DNA of 64,000 nucleotides. It comes from Thelephora terrestris (taxonomy: Eukaryota > Basidiomycota > Agaricomycetes > Thelephorales > Thelephoraceae). How positions within the stretch are numbered: position 1 is the first letter of the stretch; each line of letters starts with the position of its first letter. Made by a program: the position numbers and the translations under genes. The stretch spans positions 868,001 to 932,000 of the forward strand of contig WIUZ02000012.1 of NCBI GenBank assembly GCA_015956445.1, given 5' to 3'. Under the pieces are notes generated by a model. It worked only from the letters and a program-made list of their open reading frames with translations. It did no database searches and was not told where the DNA came from. This document shows positions 1-11,833 of this stretch, piece after piece.

Positions 1-370
1 GGGGAAAAGAGCGGGATTGGACGATAAAATTCTGCTCTGGGTGGGGAAGGGGCGGACTAGTATGGCATACGACCTTGGGTTAGGAGATGACGATATTAAT
101 CGCGGGTCGAGCCAGGCGGGTGTCTGTTACGAGGAGAGAGGGTTCCGAACGCGCGTGTTGGCAGCTTAAGGGCTTGCGACAAACGGAGTGAAACCGGCCG
201 ACGCGAATCAGGGAAAGAAAGGGGAGAGGGAAGGCGAGGGGGGCAGGAGACAAAGAGGAGGAGGGCAAAGCTGGGCCAGCTGAGATTGGCTGGAAGACGC
301 TTCCCAACTCACACGCTCAACCGCAGATTCGAAGAACGCCACAAGTCACGCACCGTGCACTCTCTGTACC
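1..370. other. Upstream region of IMP3, no gene seen
   Basis: No coding exon is recognised here. The stretch is purine-rich on the plus strand between about 190 and 270 and presumably holds the IMP3 promoter and 5' UTR. No convincing TATA box was seen. Confidence 0.5.
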
Positions 371-1201
371 ATGGTCAGGCAGTTCAAACACCACGAGCAA
401 AAATTGCTCAAAAAAGTCGATTTCCTAAACGTACGCCCCCTATTCCCCGCCAATTTTCATCGCTGAAACAACTTTTCAGTGGAAGCAAGATGCCAATCTA
501 CGTGAGATAAAAGTCATGCGTCGGTACCACATCCAGGACAGGGAGGACTACAATAAGTGAGGATCATCCAAACAATAGACCCTTTCTAATCCTTTGTTTG
601 TTCCTTAGGTATAACAAATTGTGTGGTTCACTCCGCTCTCATGCCCACCGTCTCTCTCTCCTTCCCGCTCAGGACCCCTTCCGCGCAAAAATGGAAGGGC
701 AACTGATGTCGAAACTCTACGACATGGGAGTACTCAACTCGCAAGCAAAGCTCAGCGACGTCGACAGCAAGCTCACTGTTGCTGCCTTTTGTCGGCGGCG
801 ACTTCCGGTCATCATGGTGGTGTCCAAGATGGCCGAGACAGTCAGTGCGGTGGGTGGCCTTTGCCCCGCGCGTCCGCCTCGAGTTTTGTCTGACGCACGT
901 TCCTTCAGGCCGTGAAGTTTGTTGAGCAAGGCCATGTCAGGGTGGGGCCAGATACGATCACAGATCCCGCATTCCTCGTGACACGGTAAATCTCGCCTCT
1001 CATTCCTTGATTCTCAGCCTGACGCGTGTCGACTTCATGAAAGGCACATGGAAGACTTCGTCACCTGGGTCGACACCTCCAAACTCAAGCGCACAATTGC
1101 CAGGTATAACGACGAGGTTCGTGCACTGTATTAGGGTGCGGCTGAAACGCTGATCTATGGCTATTCTTTCTCTCAAGCTTGATGATTTCGATCTACTATG
1201 A
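371..1201 (+). CDS. IMP3: U3 snoRNP protein Imp3, six exons
   Basis: Imp3 is an S4-domain protein of the U3 small nucleolar RNP that acts in the nucleolus in 18S pre-rRNA processing, promoting U3-pre-rRNA pairing. I read exons 371-430, 480-556, 609-849, 909-985, 1044-1116 and 1178-1201, all with GT-AG introns of 49-61 bp, giving 183 residues, the same length as yeast Imp3. Family hallmarks are visible: [20 protein letters not shown] at the N terminus, REDYNKYNKLCG, the S4 stretch [40 protein letters not shown], and the acidic end DDFDLL. The start is the first ATG and matches the family start. Nothing looks damaged. Confidence 0.96.
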
Positions 1202-1647
1202 TGCGGCTTGGACATCTGTGACGATCCCAAGATGCCATTCCATCCTCCATGGAAGCAGTTGATTTGTCTGATTGACCTGGGGCTTTGGATGCGGGCGGCA
1301 ATGCTACTATTGCAAAATCCCAGGGATCGCGGTACCGCTCCCCGGTAGCGAGTTGGATAGAAGTTAGTTACGTCTATCCTCTGGTTCCTCGAGTACGTTA
1401 CGTAGCTCGTTGAGTAGATGGGCGTTTCTGGAAGAAAGGTCAACATGAGGTGAAATTCACGTGATGCAGCCATTTACAGCGAAGACGGCACAGTCGAATT
1501 AGCGTTAACCGTTTCTCATCGCTATTCTGCATTTTCCACCCCCGTTTATCTCCAACCCTTGCCAACATACACGCACACGTAGACGATCAAGGCTGAAAGC
1601 CGAGCGTGTCCAAGCGAGCTGACCAGGCTGTTTGATACACACCAATA
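1202..1647. other. Intergenic IMP3 / kinesin
   Basis: IMP3 3' UTR plus the kinesin promoter. The minus-strand open frame covering about 1000-1473 overlaps IMP3 exons and shows no known domain, so it is not called. Nothing else seen. Confidence 0.5.
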
Positions 1648-4600
1648 ATGGCCGAGTCTGGCGGGGAAGGTAATATCAAGGTCGTTGTGCGATGTCGGCC
1701 GCTCAACACTCGAGGTCCGTATCCCCCGTTTTGATTCTGAAACCCGGCTGAGCCGCCTATTCTTCCCCACCACGCGTGACAACCCTCACCACCCTTGGAC
1801 TCGACGTTATGCAGAGCTTGCCCGTGGCGCGAAACCTCTCATCAGGATGCAGGGGAACCAAACAATCCTCGACCCTCCAGAGCCAGGTTCCGCACAGGCT
1901 CAAGCTTCCTCTGGACGTGCGACCGAGCGCAAGGCTCACAACTTCACCTTCGATAAGAGTTACTGGTCGGCTGGGCCGAGGGATGAACCTGGATACTGTT
2001 CACAAGAAACATTGTATAATGATTTGGGCCTTGAGTTATTGGAGCATGGGTTTTCGGGGTTTAATGCGTGTATTTTGGCTTGTGCGTAAACTTCGCTCTC
2101 TCTCCAAGCGAATGTTCGCTGACAAGGGTGATGGGAAAACACAGACGGACAGACTGGTATGGTCTACCGTGTTATCGTCGTCAACTTTGGCTGTTCATTG
2201 ATCCCAGACTACTACAAGGTTCCGGAAAGTCGTACAGGTCAGTCCCACCCGAGTCAGCCCTGCATACAACTGCCTGACGCGTTCCATCCAGTATGATGGG
2301 ATGTAAGTCAAATTCTTGTCGTTGATTCGCATGGAACATCGAATCTGATCCACAACAAGATGGCGCGGACAAGGGTATCATCCCCCTCACCTGTGAAGAG
2401 TTGTTTCGGCAATGCGATGAACGCCATGCGAGGGATTCGAGTGTCAGCTTCGTCGTTGAGGTTTCATACATAGAGGTATCAATACCCTATCCCACATCAA
2501 CCTTCGCACTGATCGTTTGAGGGTAGATCTACAATGAAAAGGTCCGAGATCTCCTGAACCCGAAGAACACGGGCAACTTGAGAGTTCGCGAGCATCCAAG
2601 CCTTGGCCCATACGTGGAGGATCTGTCAAAATTGATGGTCAGGAGCTACGACGAGATGATGACGCTTATGGACGAGGGGAACAAGGCCAGGACCGTTGCA
2701 GCAACCAACATGAATGAGACGTACGTCCAGAAAGTCTCTTTTAGCACACTCCGCTAATTGCATTCGCATCCCAGCTCTTCACGGTCGCATGCTGTCTTCA
2801 CCCTACTCCTCACCATCAAGCGACACGATCTCGATACAAAGCTTGACACAGAGAAAGTTTCACGTATTAGGTTCGTTCGAGCAACTACAATATGTGATCA
2901 TAATTATTGATAGGTCACCGCAGCTTGGTCGATCTGGCTGGTTCGGAACGAGCGAACTCTACAGGGGCCACAGGCCAACGGCTGAAGGAGGGTGCGAACA
3001 TCAACAAATCTCTCACGACCTTGGGAAAGGTCATCGCCGCCCTTGCGTCCGCGTCTGACAACAAGAAGGGAAAGAAGAAGGGAGAGGATTTCATTCCCTA
3101 CCGTGATTCCGTGAGTCCCTGCCTCTCGGCCGATATTCTACCTCGCTGACGGTCGGATGCCTTTATAGGTCTTGACATGGTTGTTGAAGGATAGTTTAGG
3201 AGGAAACTCCAAAACTGCCATGATAGCCGCCATCTCTCCTGCTGATTACGAGGAAACTTTGAGTACTCTGCGGTACGCCGATCAAGCAAAGAAGATCAAG
3301 AACAAGGCTGTTGTCAACGAAGATCCTAACGCGAAACTTGTTCGGGAACTCAAGGAGGAGCTGGAAATGTTACGAGGCAAGTTTATCGTCACGGAGTATC
3401 GTCCTGTCCTGGTAGCCAATACCGTTTTCGTTATAGCGCGCGTTGCAGGAAGCTCTGGGGAGGAAATTTTCGATGTCAACATTCCGGCTGAGAAGCAGAA
3501 GGTCACTTACCAAGCGAAAGATGGCACAATCAAGACTGTAACCAAGGCGGAGCTGCAGGAGCAGATGGAGGCGAGTGAGAAACTCATGCAGAGTTTGCAC
3601 GAAACGTGGGAGGAAAAGATGGCCCGGACCCAGGAGATTCACAAGGAACGTGAGAAGGCCCTAGAAGAGCTGGGTATCACTGTAGATAAGGGAGCGGTCG
3701 GCGTCCATACCCCGAAGAAGATGCCGCATCTCGTAAACTTGGTGAGCTCTGTGATTTGCTTCTAGGTCGACCAGTTAGCTGAGACTGTATGTCGCCATAG
3801 AACGAAGGTAACTGCTGTCCGGGTGTCCCAGAAACGCGAATAACTGAAGCTCACTGCGCACAGATCCTCTTATGAGCGAGTGTCTGATATACCAGCTCAA
3901 GCTGGGAGAGACAATGGTAAACCTCTCGCTAACGAAGGTTTGTATGACCTCTGACCCTGTGATCCGCCAGGTTGGCCATGTAGATAGCCAAAAACCGGTT
4001 GCCATCCGTCTCAGCGGCGAAACCATCCGGGAAGAACATTGTTATTTTGACAATAGGGATGGCAAGGTGATGCTATGTGCTATGCCAGATAGTGTCACTG
4101 TACGCGGTGTCCCCTCATCTCATCACAGGATACCGTCTGACATGGATCGCAGATCCTCAATGGGAGGCAAATCTCTCCTGGACAGGTTCACAGACTCCGA
4201 TCAGGCTTTCGAATCATTCTCGGAGATCACCACGTTTTCCGATTCAACAACCCCGAAGAAGTACGGAAGCTACGCAGTCGAGCCGCCAACAAGTCTTCGT
4301 CCCTTCAGCGCAGCGTGTCTGCCGCTGACCTGGAGTCCGGGAACGGTGAGGGTTCGACACGGCCGCATTCACCGACGGGGTCTTCAGTTGATCTCGGTGG
4401 AGATGGCGTCGACTGGACATTCGCTAAACGAGAGCACGCCTTTGCCAGGCTAGGGTTGGACCCTGCGTTAGATAATCTTCCCGATGAAGATCTGAACAGG
4501 TTGTTCGAGAAGATTACGAAGGTAAAAACGATGCGAGATCATATCGCAAAACCTCGGCCGGAGAGCAGCCTTAGTCAGGCGATGGATAGCTTCTGTCAAG

Positions 4601-7600
4601 GCATGGATGACGTCTGGAGCGAGTCTGGCAGAGCATTCGATGCCTATACGGATGACACGAGCGTGGACGCGAATGGGACTCCAGATATGGAAAGTTCGGC
4701 GAGGGATGTTCGTGATCAACTCGAGAATCGACGGCTGGAGTTCGAATCGAGGTTGCAGGCTATTGGGGAGTCTTCCGAGGCGGAAGACCTGAAGGCGGAG
4801 AAACAGCAGATGGAGCACCAGCTCAAACTCATTCAGAGTCAGATGAAGAGGATCATCGACGCGAGGGCTCGAGGGGAGGACTTGGAGAAGATGGAGTTTG
4901 AACCGACAATTTATTCTGCGAAGCAGCTGAAGCTTATCCGCAAGGTTTTGGACAAATGGAGAGCCCATCGGTCGTTCTCTATGGCGGAGGTAGTGTTGTC
5001 GAGCGCTGTGGTGATCAAGGAGGCGAACGTTATCAGGTACGAGACGAGATGAGGCGTGTTTCCTCACGTTTTGACCTCTTCTTAGCAAGGAGTTAGGGAA
5101 GGATGTTTCATACAACTTCACCATCGCCGCCGGCGGGTCTCTGGCCAAACCTACGTCCTCAGTTGATACGATCGCAGGTTTGGACGAGTTCGGCGACATG
5201 GCGGACCCAACGCTGGCCTCTGCCACTCAACCATCTGTTGCGATCAAGGTCCTCGACAAACGCAATAACGCGATCTACCTCTGGTCACTTGATCGACTGC
5301 GGCAGCAACTACAGCGGATGCGTAACCTTACGGTTTTCATCGACCGGCCATCCTATTCGCAACACTTTTCTTCGGAAGAACCATTCTATAATTCTCCTCC
5401 ACCCCTCTTCTCCTTCATCGGCAATGCTTTGGTTTCCTTGGCTCCGGTTTCCCGGCGATTGTCGTCTACTTCGATTGTGCCCATATTCTGTCGGTATACC
5501 GCAGAGGCAATAGGGTCATGTCGGATCGACCTGCGGATCCTCAACATCGCTCCTCCAAAACGACATGCCGGTTCTGCCGCTTCCACCAGATCATCTTCGC
5601 CTCTACCATCCTCAACTCCGAACGGGAACAAGCCGTTGGCCGTCGGTAGCAAGATCAACTTCGTGCTGACGATAGACTCGGTCAAAGGTCTCTCCCCTCA
5701 CGATTTCTCATCCGTACACCTCCAGGCTAGGCTAGCTTCGTTCATCGGACCGAGCGTCGGTGCCGAAGAGGTCTTCGCATCTTCCGTTGTTGATTTGGAG
5801 AATGCTTCCCTGTCTGATCTCAAGTTTCGTCGAACGTTCACTATTGGCGCAACGGCGAAGACGCTGGCCCATCTCAGAGAAGGCTACGCTCCTATAGAGT
5901 TCTTCGCTTCCGTCACGCCAACCTACCTAGAGCGCTTAGAACGGTGGGACGAGATGCGCGAGCAACGGACGGTTTTCACTAATGGGAATGACGCACATAC
6001 AAACGGGACGACATCGCCTAGTTCGCAGTCACCGCGACCCTCGACGCAACCGATGAGACGTTCTGAGACGGAGTTCTTCATGGAGCAGACACACGATGTC
6101 GTTGCATGGGTGCAACTGTGTGAACTTGGGCCAGATGGAGATTATGTGCCAGTGCCGGTCGTTACTTCCGGAGGGACGGACCCTGGAACGTACACCTTAC
6201 ACCAAGGGCTTCAAAGAAGGATCGCACTACACCTTGTGTGTAACTCTGGGCGCCAACTCCCGTGGTCAGAATTTACCAGGGTTCGGATAGGGAACGTGCG
6301 GCTGCTGGATCCGAAGGGACGGTTGCACGACTCGACGTCAAAACACCTGGTGACTCTGCCGCTTCTACAGCACCAAGACATTGAGTTCAAGTCGGATGGC
6401 ACCGGAGAGCTGAGATCGGAGGCTTTGTGGGACTCGAGCGTCCATGATTCAATACTGCTCAACCGCGTTACTGGCGCCAACCAGAAGGTGATGCTCCAGT
6501 TGACCTGGTCTGTGGCGGTGGAGACTTGCGCAGAGCCTGTCCAGTTCAGCGCTGACGTTGCCATCACGATCCAAACCAGGGACGCGCGACCTCCTTCAAA
6601 GTTGATGACTTTTCTCACCTCAAGCAAGATCCTGTCCAAGACGAGCACCGTCTTTCACGTCCGACTTACCCCGCCGTTAACGAGATCGGCAAAGGACCTG
6701 TGGAGACTTGACACTGCTGAGAAGTACGTTCGCGGGGAAGAAGCACTTGGCGGCTGGAGATCGAGAGGCATCACGGTTGTGGAGGATTATTCGAGACTAG
6801 TGACGATGGAGCGGAGAGCCGCTGACGTCCAAGCTATCCGGGTTATCTTGGCTTCCACGCCTGCTAGGCCCCCAGCACCGGCAAATTCCATGGTATGGGG
6901 TGGAGAGGAACTTCTCAGGAAATCTATCGATTTGTGGCAGAAGAAGTTTGGACATCGAGGCGAGGTATTCCTTCCATTCCATCTCCATTGATCCGGATCT
7001 GATGAATTTATCCTTAGATCGTGTTACGACAGGAACCTGAGGAAGAAGTCGCGAGCTCGTCATCGTCGAAGGTGGTTGACACCGAGGCCCTCAACTGTCT
7101 GAAACTCGTTTCTAGCACGAAACCGATACCTAAGAGGTATGGTTGATCTTTTGAGTTCTTTGATCCCTGGCTAATATCGAATCTCCAGCGATGGTCCCAC
7201 GAAGAAAGGCCACCTTTCGTTATTGTTGGACGCGAACCTGAATACCTGGGAACGGCGGTGGTTCGTGCTCAGAAGGTACGTTTTCAGGCTGATGTCGTTT
7301 CGAGAAGCATCTCGTTCACGGAAGTTATACCGTATTTAGGCCTTATCTCCACATGTATGCTCACTCGGATGAGTTGGAGGAGAATGGTGTGATTAACCTG
7401 AATGCGGTCAACGTCGAACGTAACCCAGATATGGAAATGCTCCTTGGGGTAAGCCTTGACCGCTTTGTTTAGTCTGGGGTCCTGATCGGATGGTCAACAG
7501 AAAAAGTTCACCTTTACCCTGTTCACTGCCTCCAACTCCTACGCTCTTGCTGCACCTAATGCCAAGGAACTACAATCATGGACTAGCAAGCTCGATCCTA

Positions 7601-7617
7601 CTCGTCTATTGGCCTAA
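1648..7617 (+). CDS. Kinesin-3 motor, Unc104/KIF1A family
   Basis: A plus-end microtubule motor of about 1,600 residues that carries membrane cargo such as endosomes. The start [20 protein letters not shown] is standard for the family. Domains in order: motor (1648 to about 3380) with Walker A GQTGSGKSY, switch [12 protein letters not shown] and neck-linker side [20 protein letters not shown]; coiled coil (about 3530-3700); FHA (about 3860-4290, [13 protein letters not shown] and HHVFRFNN); a second coiled-coil/KIF1B-like part (4300-5050); a cargo-side region (about 5180-6990) ending in a conserved DUF3694-like block; and a C-terminal PH domain (about 7190-7600, [20 protein letters not shown]) for phosphoinositide binding. 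The P-loop is spread over three tiny exons: 2145-2156 (12 nt), 2219-2237 (19 nt) and 2292-2302 (11 nt). The exon structure around 3380-3450 and 3730-4090 is uncertain in detail. The stop TAA follows LDPTRLLA. Confidence 0.94.
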
Positions 7618-8325
7618 TCCGCCGCCCCCTCGTTCACATACTGTTTCTCCATAGACTCCCCCATATCTCCTTGCTCAACGGAGATCACACCGCGGTACAT
7701 TTTTGCCTTCCCCCCCCCCCCAAAGGACCTCCCACCATCTTTTGTTCGATATGCTTTTTGCGTTCATGACCCCTTTGACGAAACACTCTACTTCGGCAAC
7801 CAGGAATACAACATCAAGCGGAATGTAATACTCTCTCTCTGTGTTTTCAGCGGTTCTAGCAACCACAGTCCGCTACGCGGCTTTACCGATACCCCGAATC
7901 TATCCCGTTCATTATTTACCATAATAGAAGAAACACACAACCATTTGCGGGACTTGCAGGATGTCGATTGTGAACCGCTCCGCCGGCGTTTCGGGTTTCA
8001 TTTTCTGTGATCTGCTCTTGCTCTTAACCGATATTTGGTGCTCACGCTCAGATCTCAGAGCTCTCCGGTGATCAGCGGGATTCTCAGTGAAGGGTGACAT
8101 CGATCGAGAGAGCGGGAGGTCCGGTGATTCTGGGGAAAGACTTCCAAAGTGGGAGATCGCGCGCGGTCAATTATACAAGAGTGTATGCGAAAGCTGATCT
8201 AGGGTATTATGCGTTATATGAGGTCGTTTCAAGATATTCGGAAAAAACATAGATGGATACCGAGTCGCAAGAGAAGGCGGAAAAGCAATACGACAGAGAG
8301 AAAGATGATCTGCAACTCCAATCGT
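7618..8325. other. Convergent intergenic region
   Basis: Holds the 3' ends of the kinesin (plus) and the fatty-acyl synthase (minus). A run of 12 C lies at 7710-7721. The short open frames are not supported by any similarity. Confidence 0.5.
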
Positions 8326-9866
8326 TTAATCACACGGAGCAGGCATCCCGTTCTGCCAAAAAAAAACAAAAACACGCGAATCAACGTCTCGTAGGAACCT
8401 CGCAATCAGTGGAAAGAGCGCTGAGCGTACCTTGTAGAACGTGAGCATGTGACACGAAATGTATCCCTTTGCGAACCCCGCCCCGGCGTACGCGAACAGG
8501 TACCCCCACTTCCTCCTGAACGTCTCAAACGCGGCGGGATCTCTGAGCCCTGGATACCGCTTCGCCATCGTGTCCGCCGTCACGTTAGCCTCCAACCTGC
8601 GACTCCACTCTCGCAGCGTCCTCGGGTAATGAGCTCCGTGGTTCTCGACGGACTGGACCGAGAACCGGTTCTGGGACGCTTTCGTGGTGGCGGTTACGAG
8701 CGCCGTGACGCAGGGGAGCGCGGAGTTTGGCCACATGTAACGGCGCATGAAGTCTTCTGGCTGGTAGGTCCTATAGCGAGCTTCTGGGAACGTCGTGGAG
8801 GTGACGACGGCGGTGGCGTTTTTGTCTTTCAGAGCCCAGTCGACGAGCTTGAAGTAGGTTTCGTAGTGTTGAGTCCCGACGTGCTAAGGTGGGCACATCA
8901 GCTTTGGTGGAAGGGAGAAATAAACGGGACGCTGACCTCGAGCATCTCCACGCTCACGAAAGCATCGAAGCGACCGGCCCAATCAGCTGGCATGTCCCGA
9001 TAGTCCATCAGGTGGACGCGAATCCTGCCTTGGAGTCCAGCTTCCCTGACCCTGTCCTCCGCCAGAGTTTTCTGTTCGATGGACAGCGTCAGGGTGTCTA
9101 CCTCTGCGCCGAACGAACGGGCGGCCTGAAGCGCACGTCAACACGCATTTCATCGCCTTTGAAAGTCGTTGAACATACCTCTATCGCCATTGCTCCCCAC
9201 CCTGAGCCGAACTCAAGGACTTTCATCCCAGGCTTCACCCGGGCCATGGTAAGAACGTGGCGAATTTTCCTCAATTGGGCCGTCTCGAGATCAGACGGCC
9301 GAGCGGTTGGGAGGAAGTCCCCTCTGAAACCCCCTTCCTCATCAGACCAAAGGGCGCAGGAATACATCATCTCGTCGCTCAGGAAACCTTTGAAGAGATC
9401 GTTCGATTGGTCGTAGGCATCCATGACGTTGAGTCTGGCCCGACTTGGCGACTGGCCGAGAAAGGCATTGTACAAGCCAGATACCATAGCACTGAGGCTG
9501 CTCAGCGTCGAATCAAGGCCGGTCATCTCGTCGTAGTTGTCGAGCCAAAGCTGTTGACGGTTCAGCTCGTGCAAAAACGGATGGGTGGGAACGAGAGCTT
9601 ACGTTCATCATCCCCTTCAAATCGACAACGTCTATGTCGCTCATCATGTACGACTCGCTGAGGCCAATGTCCGCAGAGGCAAGTACCCGGACGTAAAAGA
9701 GATCGTTGTTGACGGTCATTCGGACGGTGTTTCGACCGCGCTCATAAGTCCCGAAGCGGTGGACTCCTTGGGAATCTGTGATCTCGAGGTGGCCAACCCT
9801 GAGCGCGCTTTGCAGGAAGCTGAAGACCGAGGACCTCGCTGTGTCGTCGTTGTTCAGCTTAGTCAA
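8326..9866 (-). CDS. Cyclopropane-fatty-acyl-phospholipid synthase-like methyltransferase
   Basis: A SAM-dependent enzyme of the CFA/mycolic acid cyclopropane synthase family, which adds a methylene group across double bonds of unsaturated acyl chains. Reading from the minus strand: N-terminal segment RVGHLEITDSQGVHRFG, then YDQSNDLFKGFLSDEMMYSC, the SAM-binding glycine motif VLEFGSGWGAMAIEV, LSIEQKTLAEDRV, and VSVEMLEHVG. The C-terminal part carries YQPEDFMRRYMWPN. The last intron is 8353-8430 (T-rich tract then CAG), so the protein ends TFYK-NGMPAPCD with TAA at 8326-8328. The true N terminus is unresolved: the open frame at 9866 begins with TTG after an in-frame TGA about 20 nt upstream, so a short first exon probably lies upstream. 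Fungal sphingolipid C9-methyltransferases are distant relatives, but they have N-terminal membrane helices that I do not see here. The gene faces the delta-9 desaturase at 11834. Confidence 0.9.
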
Positions 9867-11833
9867 GCGAGGGAGATTATGTCACCCACCGAAGGACATT
9901 GACCAAGATGTGGGGAAGAAGCTAGAGGGTAACATTGGCAGGAACGAGAGGGGATCGTGGACGACCTCGGTGAAGTGTGAGGAGGAAGTGAAGGTGTTCA
10001 TTGGGACTCGAATGTTACACAGACTGTGGAGGGGGTGGATTCTCAAGGAGTTTGTTCTGGGTTGGGTCGTGCAGTCTGCCCAGGTTTATATCGAAGCTCA
10101 TGACCGACGGGCATGATACCAAGGATGGACGAGATATTTGATGCTCGACCATGTCTGGTGATTGAAACAAATTGTGCGGGAGATTCGCAATATTTTGCCG
10201 TGAAACTCTCCAAAAGCGTAGGAATGAAGAGAAAGATTCCCAAGGATCTGCGCCGGTGCAACTCAAATTTTCTCGGAATAAGCTCGAAGGACGCGGGACT
10301 GCACCGTAGACAATTAACGAGGATTTCTGCCGGCCTCTGAAAGACGTTAAGAAAGTGCTCGGCGTTGCTCGTGGTAGATCAGTGGGAGAATGGGTTTCAT
10401 TGTTTGCCTTTATTTATCACGGCTTGCATCCGGTGTCTTCGGGCCTTCTAAAATTGAATTACCGTAGTTCGTAAGCCAAGGCCACCTCCTCAGTCGCACC
10501 GGGGAGCTTACCAATCAATACCCGGCCCGGTGGACCTTTCCTTTTATATCCTGTGGCGGCCAAGATCTGTGAGGCGTCCCAAAAGGAGGGAGATTGCAGC
10601 GTTACTCTCCCGCCATCGGATCTAGCTTGTGCGGTGCATCGCTACTGCTCTCACTCTGAGGGCCAGATCGGAGGGGCCGACTTCGAGTGCGAAGATCTCG
10701 CCGTTCGTTTGTCCATTGTGGCGGAGCTCGTGTTCGTCGAGTTCCGGGATATGACTGGGGTGATTTGGGCGAAAAGCAACTAAGCCGTAGATGGATGGTC
10801 TGTTAGCCGACAGGGCTCCAGGCCCCGTTGTCGGACCCACGATGTTCTCCTGGTGCGGAACGTGGTCGGGCCTCGTTGGAGTCTTGGTGGCGGATCTTTT
10901 TGTCTTTCGGCTTGGGGTTTGTTTGTGTGGATGCCTACCAATTTATCTTATAGCCGTTAGCGGAAGGGCGGCGTTAGGAGGCTAGCAGCCAGCCAATTGT
11001 TTGCACGGAATTGCTGGTGATTCTAGTGAGAGTTCCCTATAAACTTAAACCGAGGGTCCATCCCTGAGTCAATCCCCCGCTCTGAATTTGAGGCAGGATT
11101 CCAGCCTAGTCTTCCCTGTTTGTAGCGATCTATGTGATGGAACTCAAGCACCATGCACCGTGAAGTTTGAAGGAGAGTCCTGGGCGAAGGTGCCGTGCAT
11201 ATCATCTACGGTTAGTGGGAAACACTGAAGAAGCGGGATCTGGGATCAAACAACTGGAAGTATCAGGATCCAATCCGAGTGCCTGTGTAGGTGCTTGTGT
11301 GTGAACGGTGTGCAGAACTCTACATCCGCCCGCGATGTGGATCATACGACGAGGACGTGCGTTGGCTATGTGACGCTGTTCGTATACGTGTAAGCTTCAG
11401 CTTCGTGCTAGGATCCGAACGCTGAAAGGGAATGGCAAGTTGCCATCAGGCACCTACTATACCAGGCTCGATCGGACCGCGATTATGCAAGTGTCCATTA
11501 TCGTAATATTTGCGCACGCAGCCACGTCCCCGGCGTTCGCACCCCGCTGGTAAAACTCATGGACCGTCTTCGAAGTCAACCAAAGGAAGGACAAGAAGTG
11601 TTTCACAAAAGGACCTTCCTCTTTTGGTATCATGGTTCAAGAGTGCGAACGGTATATAAACACCAGCGAGTACGCTCTGTCTCTCGTTCTCTTTTCCGTT
11701 TCTTATCTCAAATACCGCGAACAGTTGTTTCCCCGCCTCGAGTGTCGCCGCCCTCGTGGTAGCTTCCTCTTTTTTTTTTTGCTGGGAACGCCGCCACGCC
11801 CTTCAAACCCTTCTTTTCCTACCTTCGCCCGAT
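9867..11833. other. Shared upstream region of CFA-like gene and desaturase
   Basis: About 2 kb between two divergent lipid genes. No coding exon is recognised. It should hold a possible first exon and the promoter of the minus-strand gene, and the promoter of the desaturase near 11650. A T-run of 12 precedes the desaturase ATG (about 11769-11780). Confidence 0.55.
11653..11660 (+). promoter_or_regulatory. TATA-box-like element of the desaturase gene
   Basis: TATATAAA lies about 175 bp upstream of the desaturase ATG and is followed by a pyrimidine-rich 5' leader. Placement fits a fungal core promoter; function is inferred. Confidence 0.5.
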
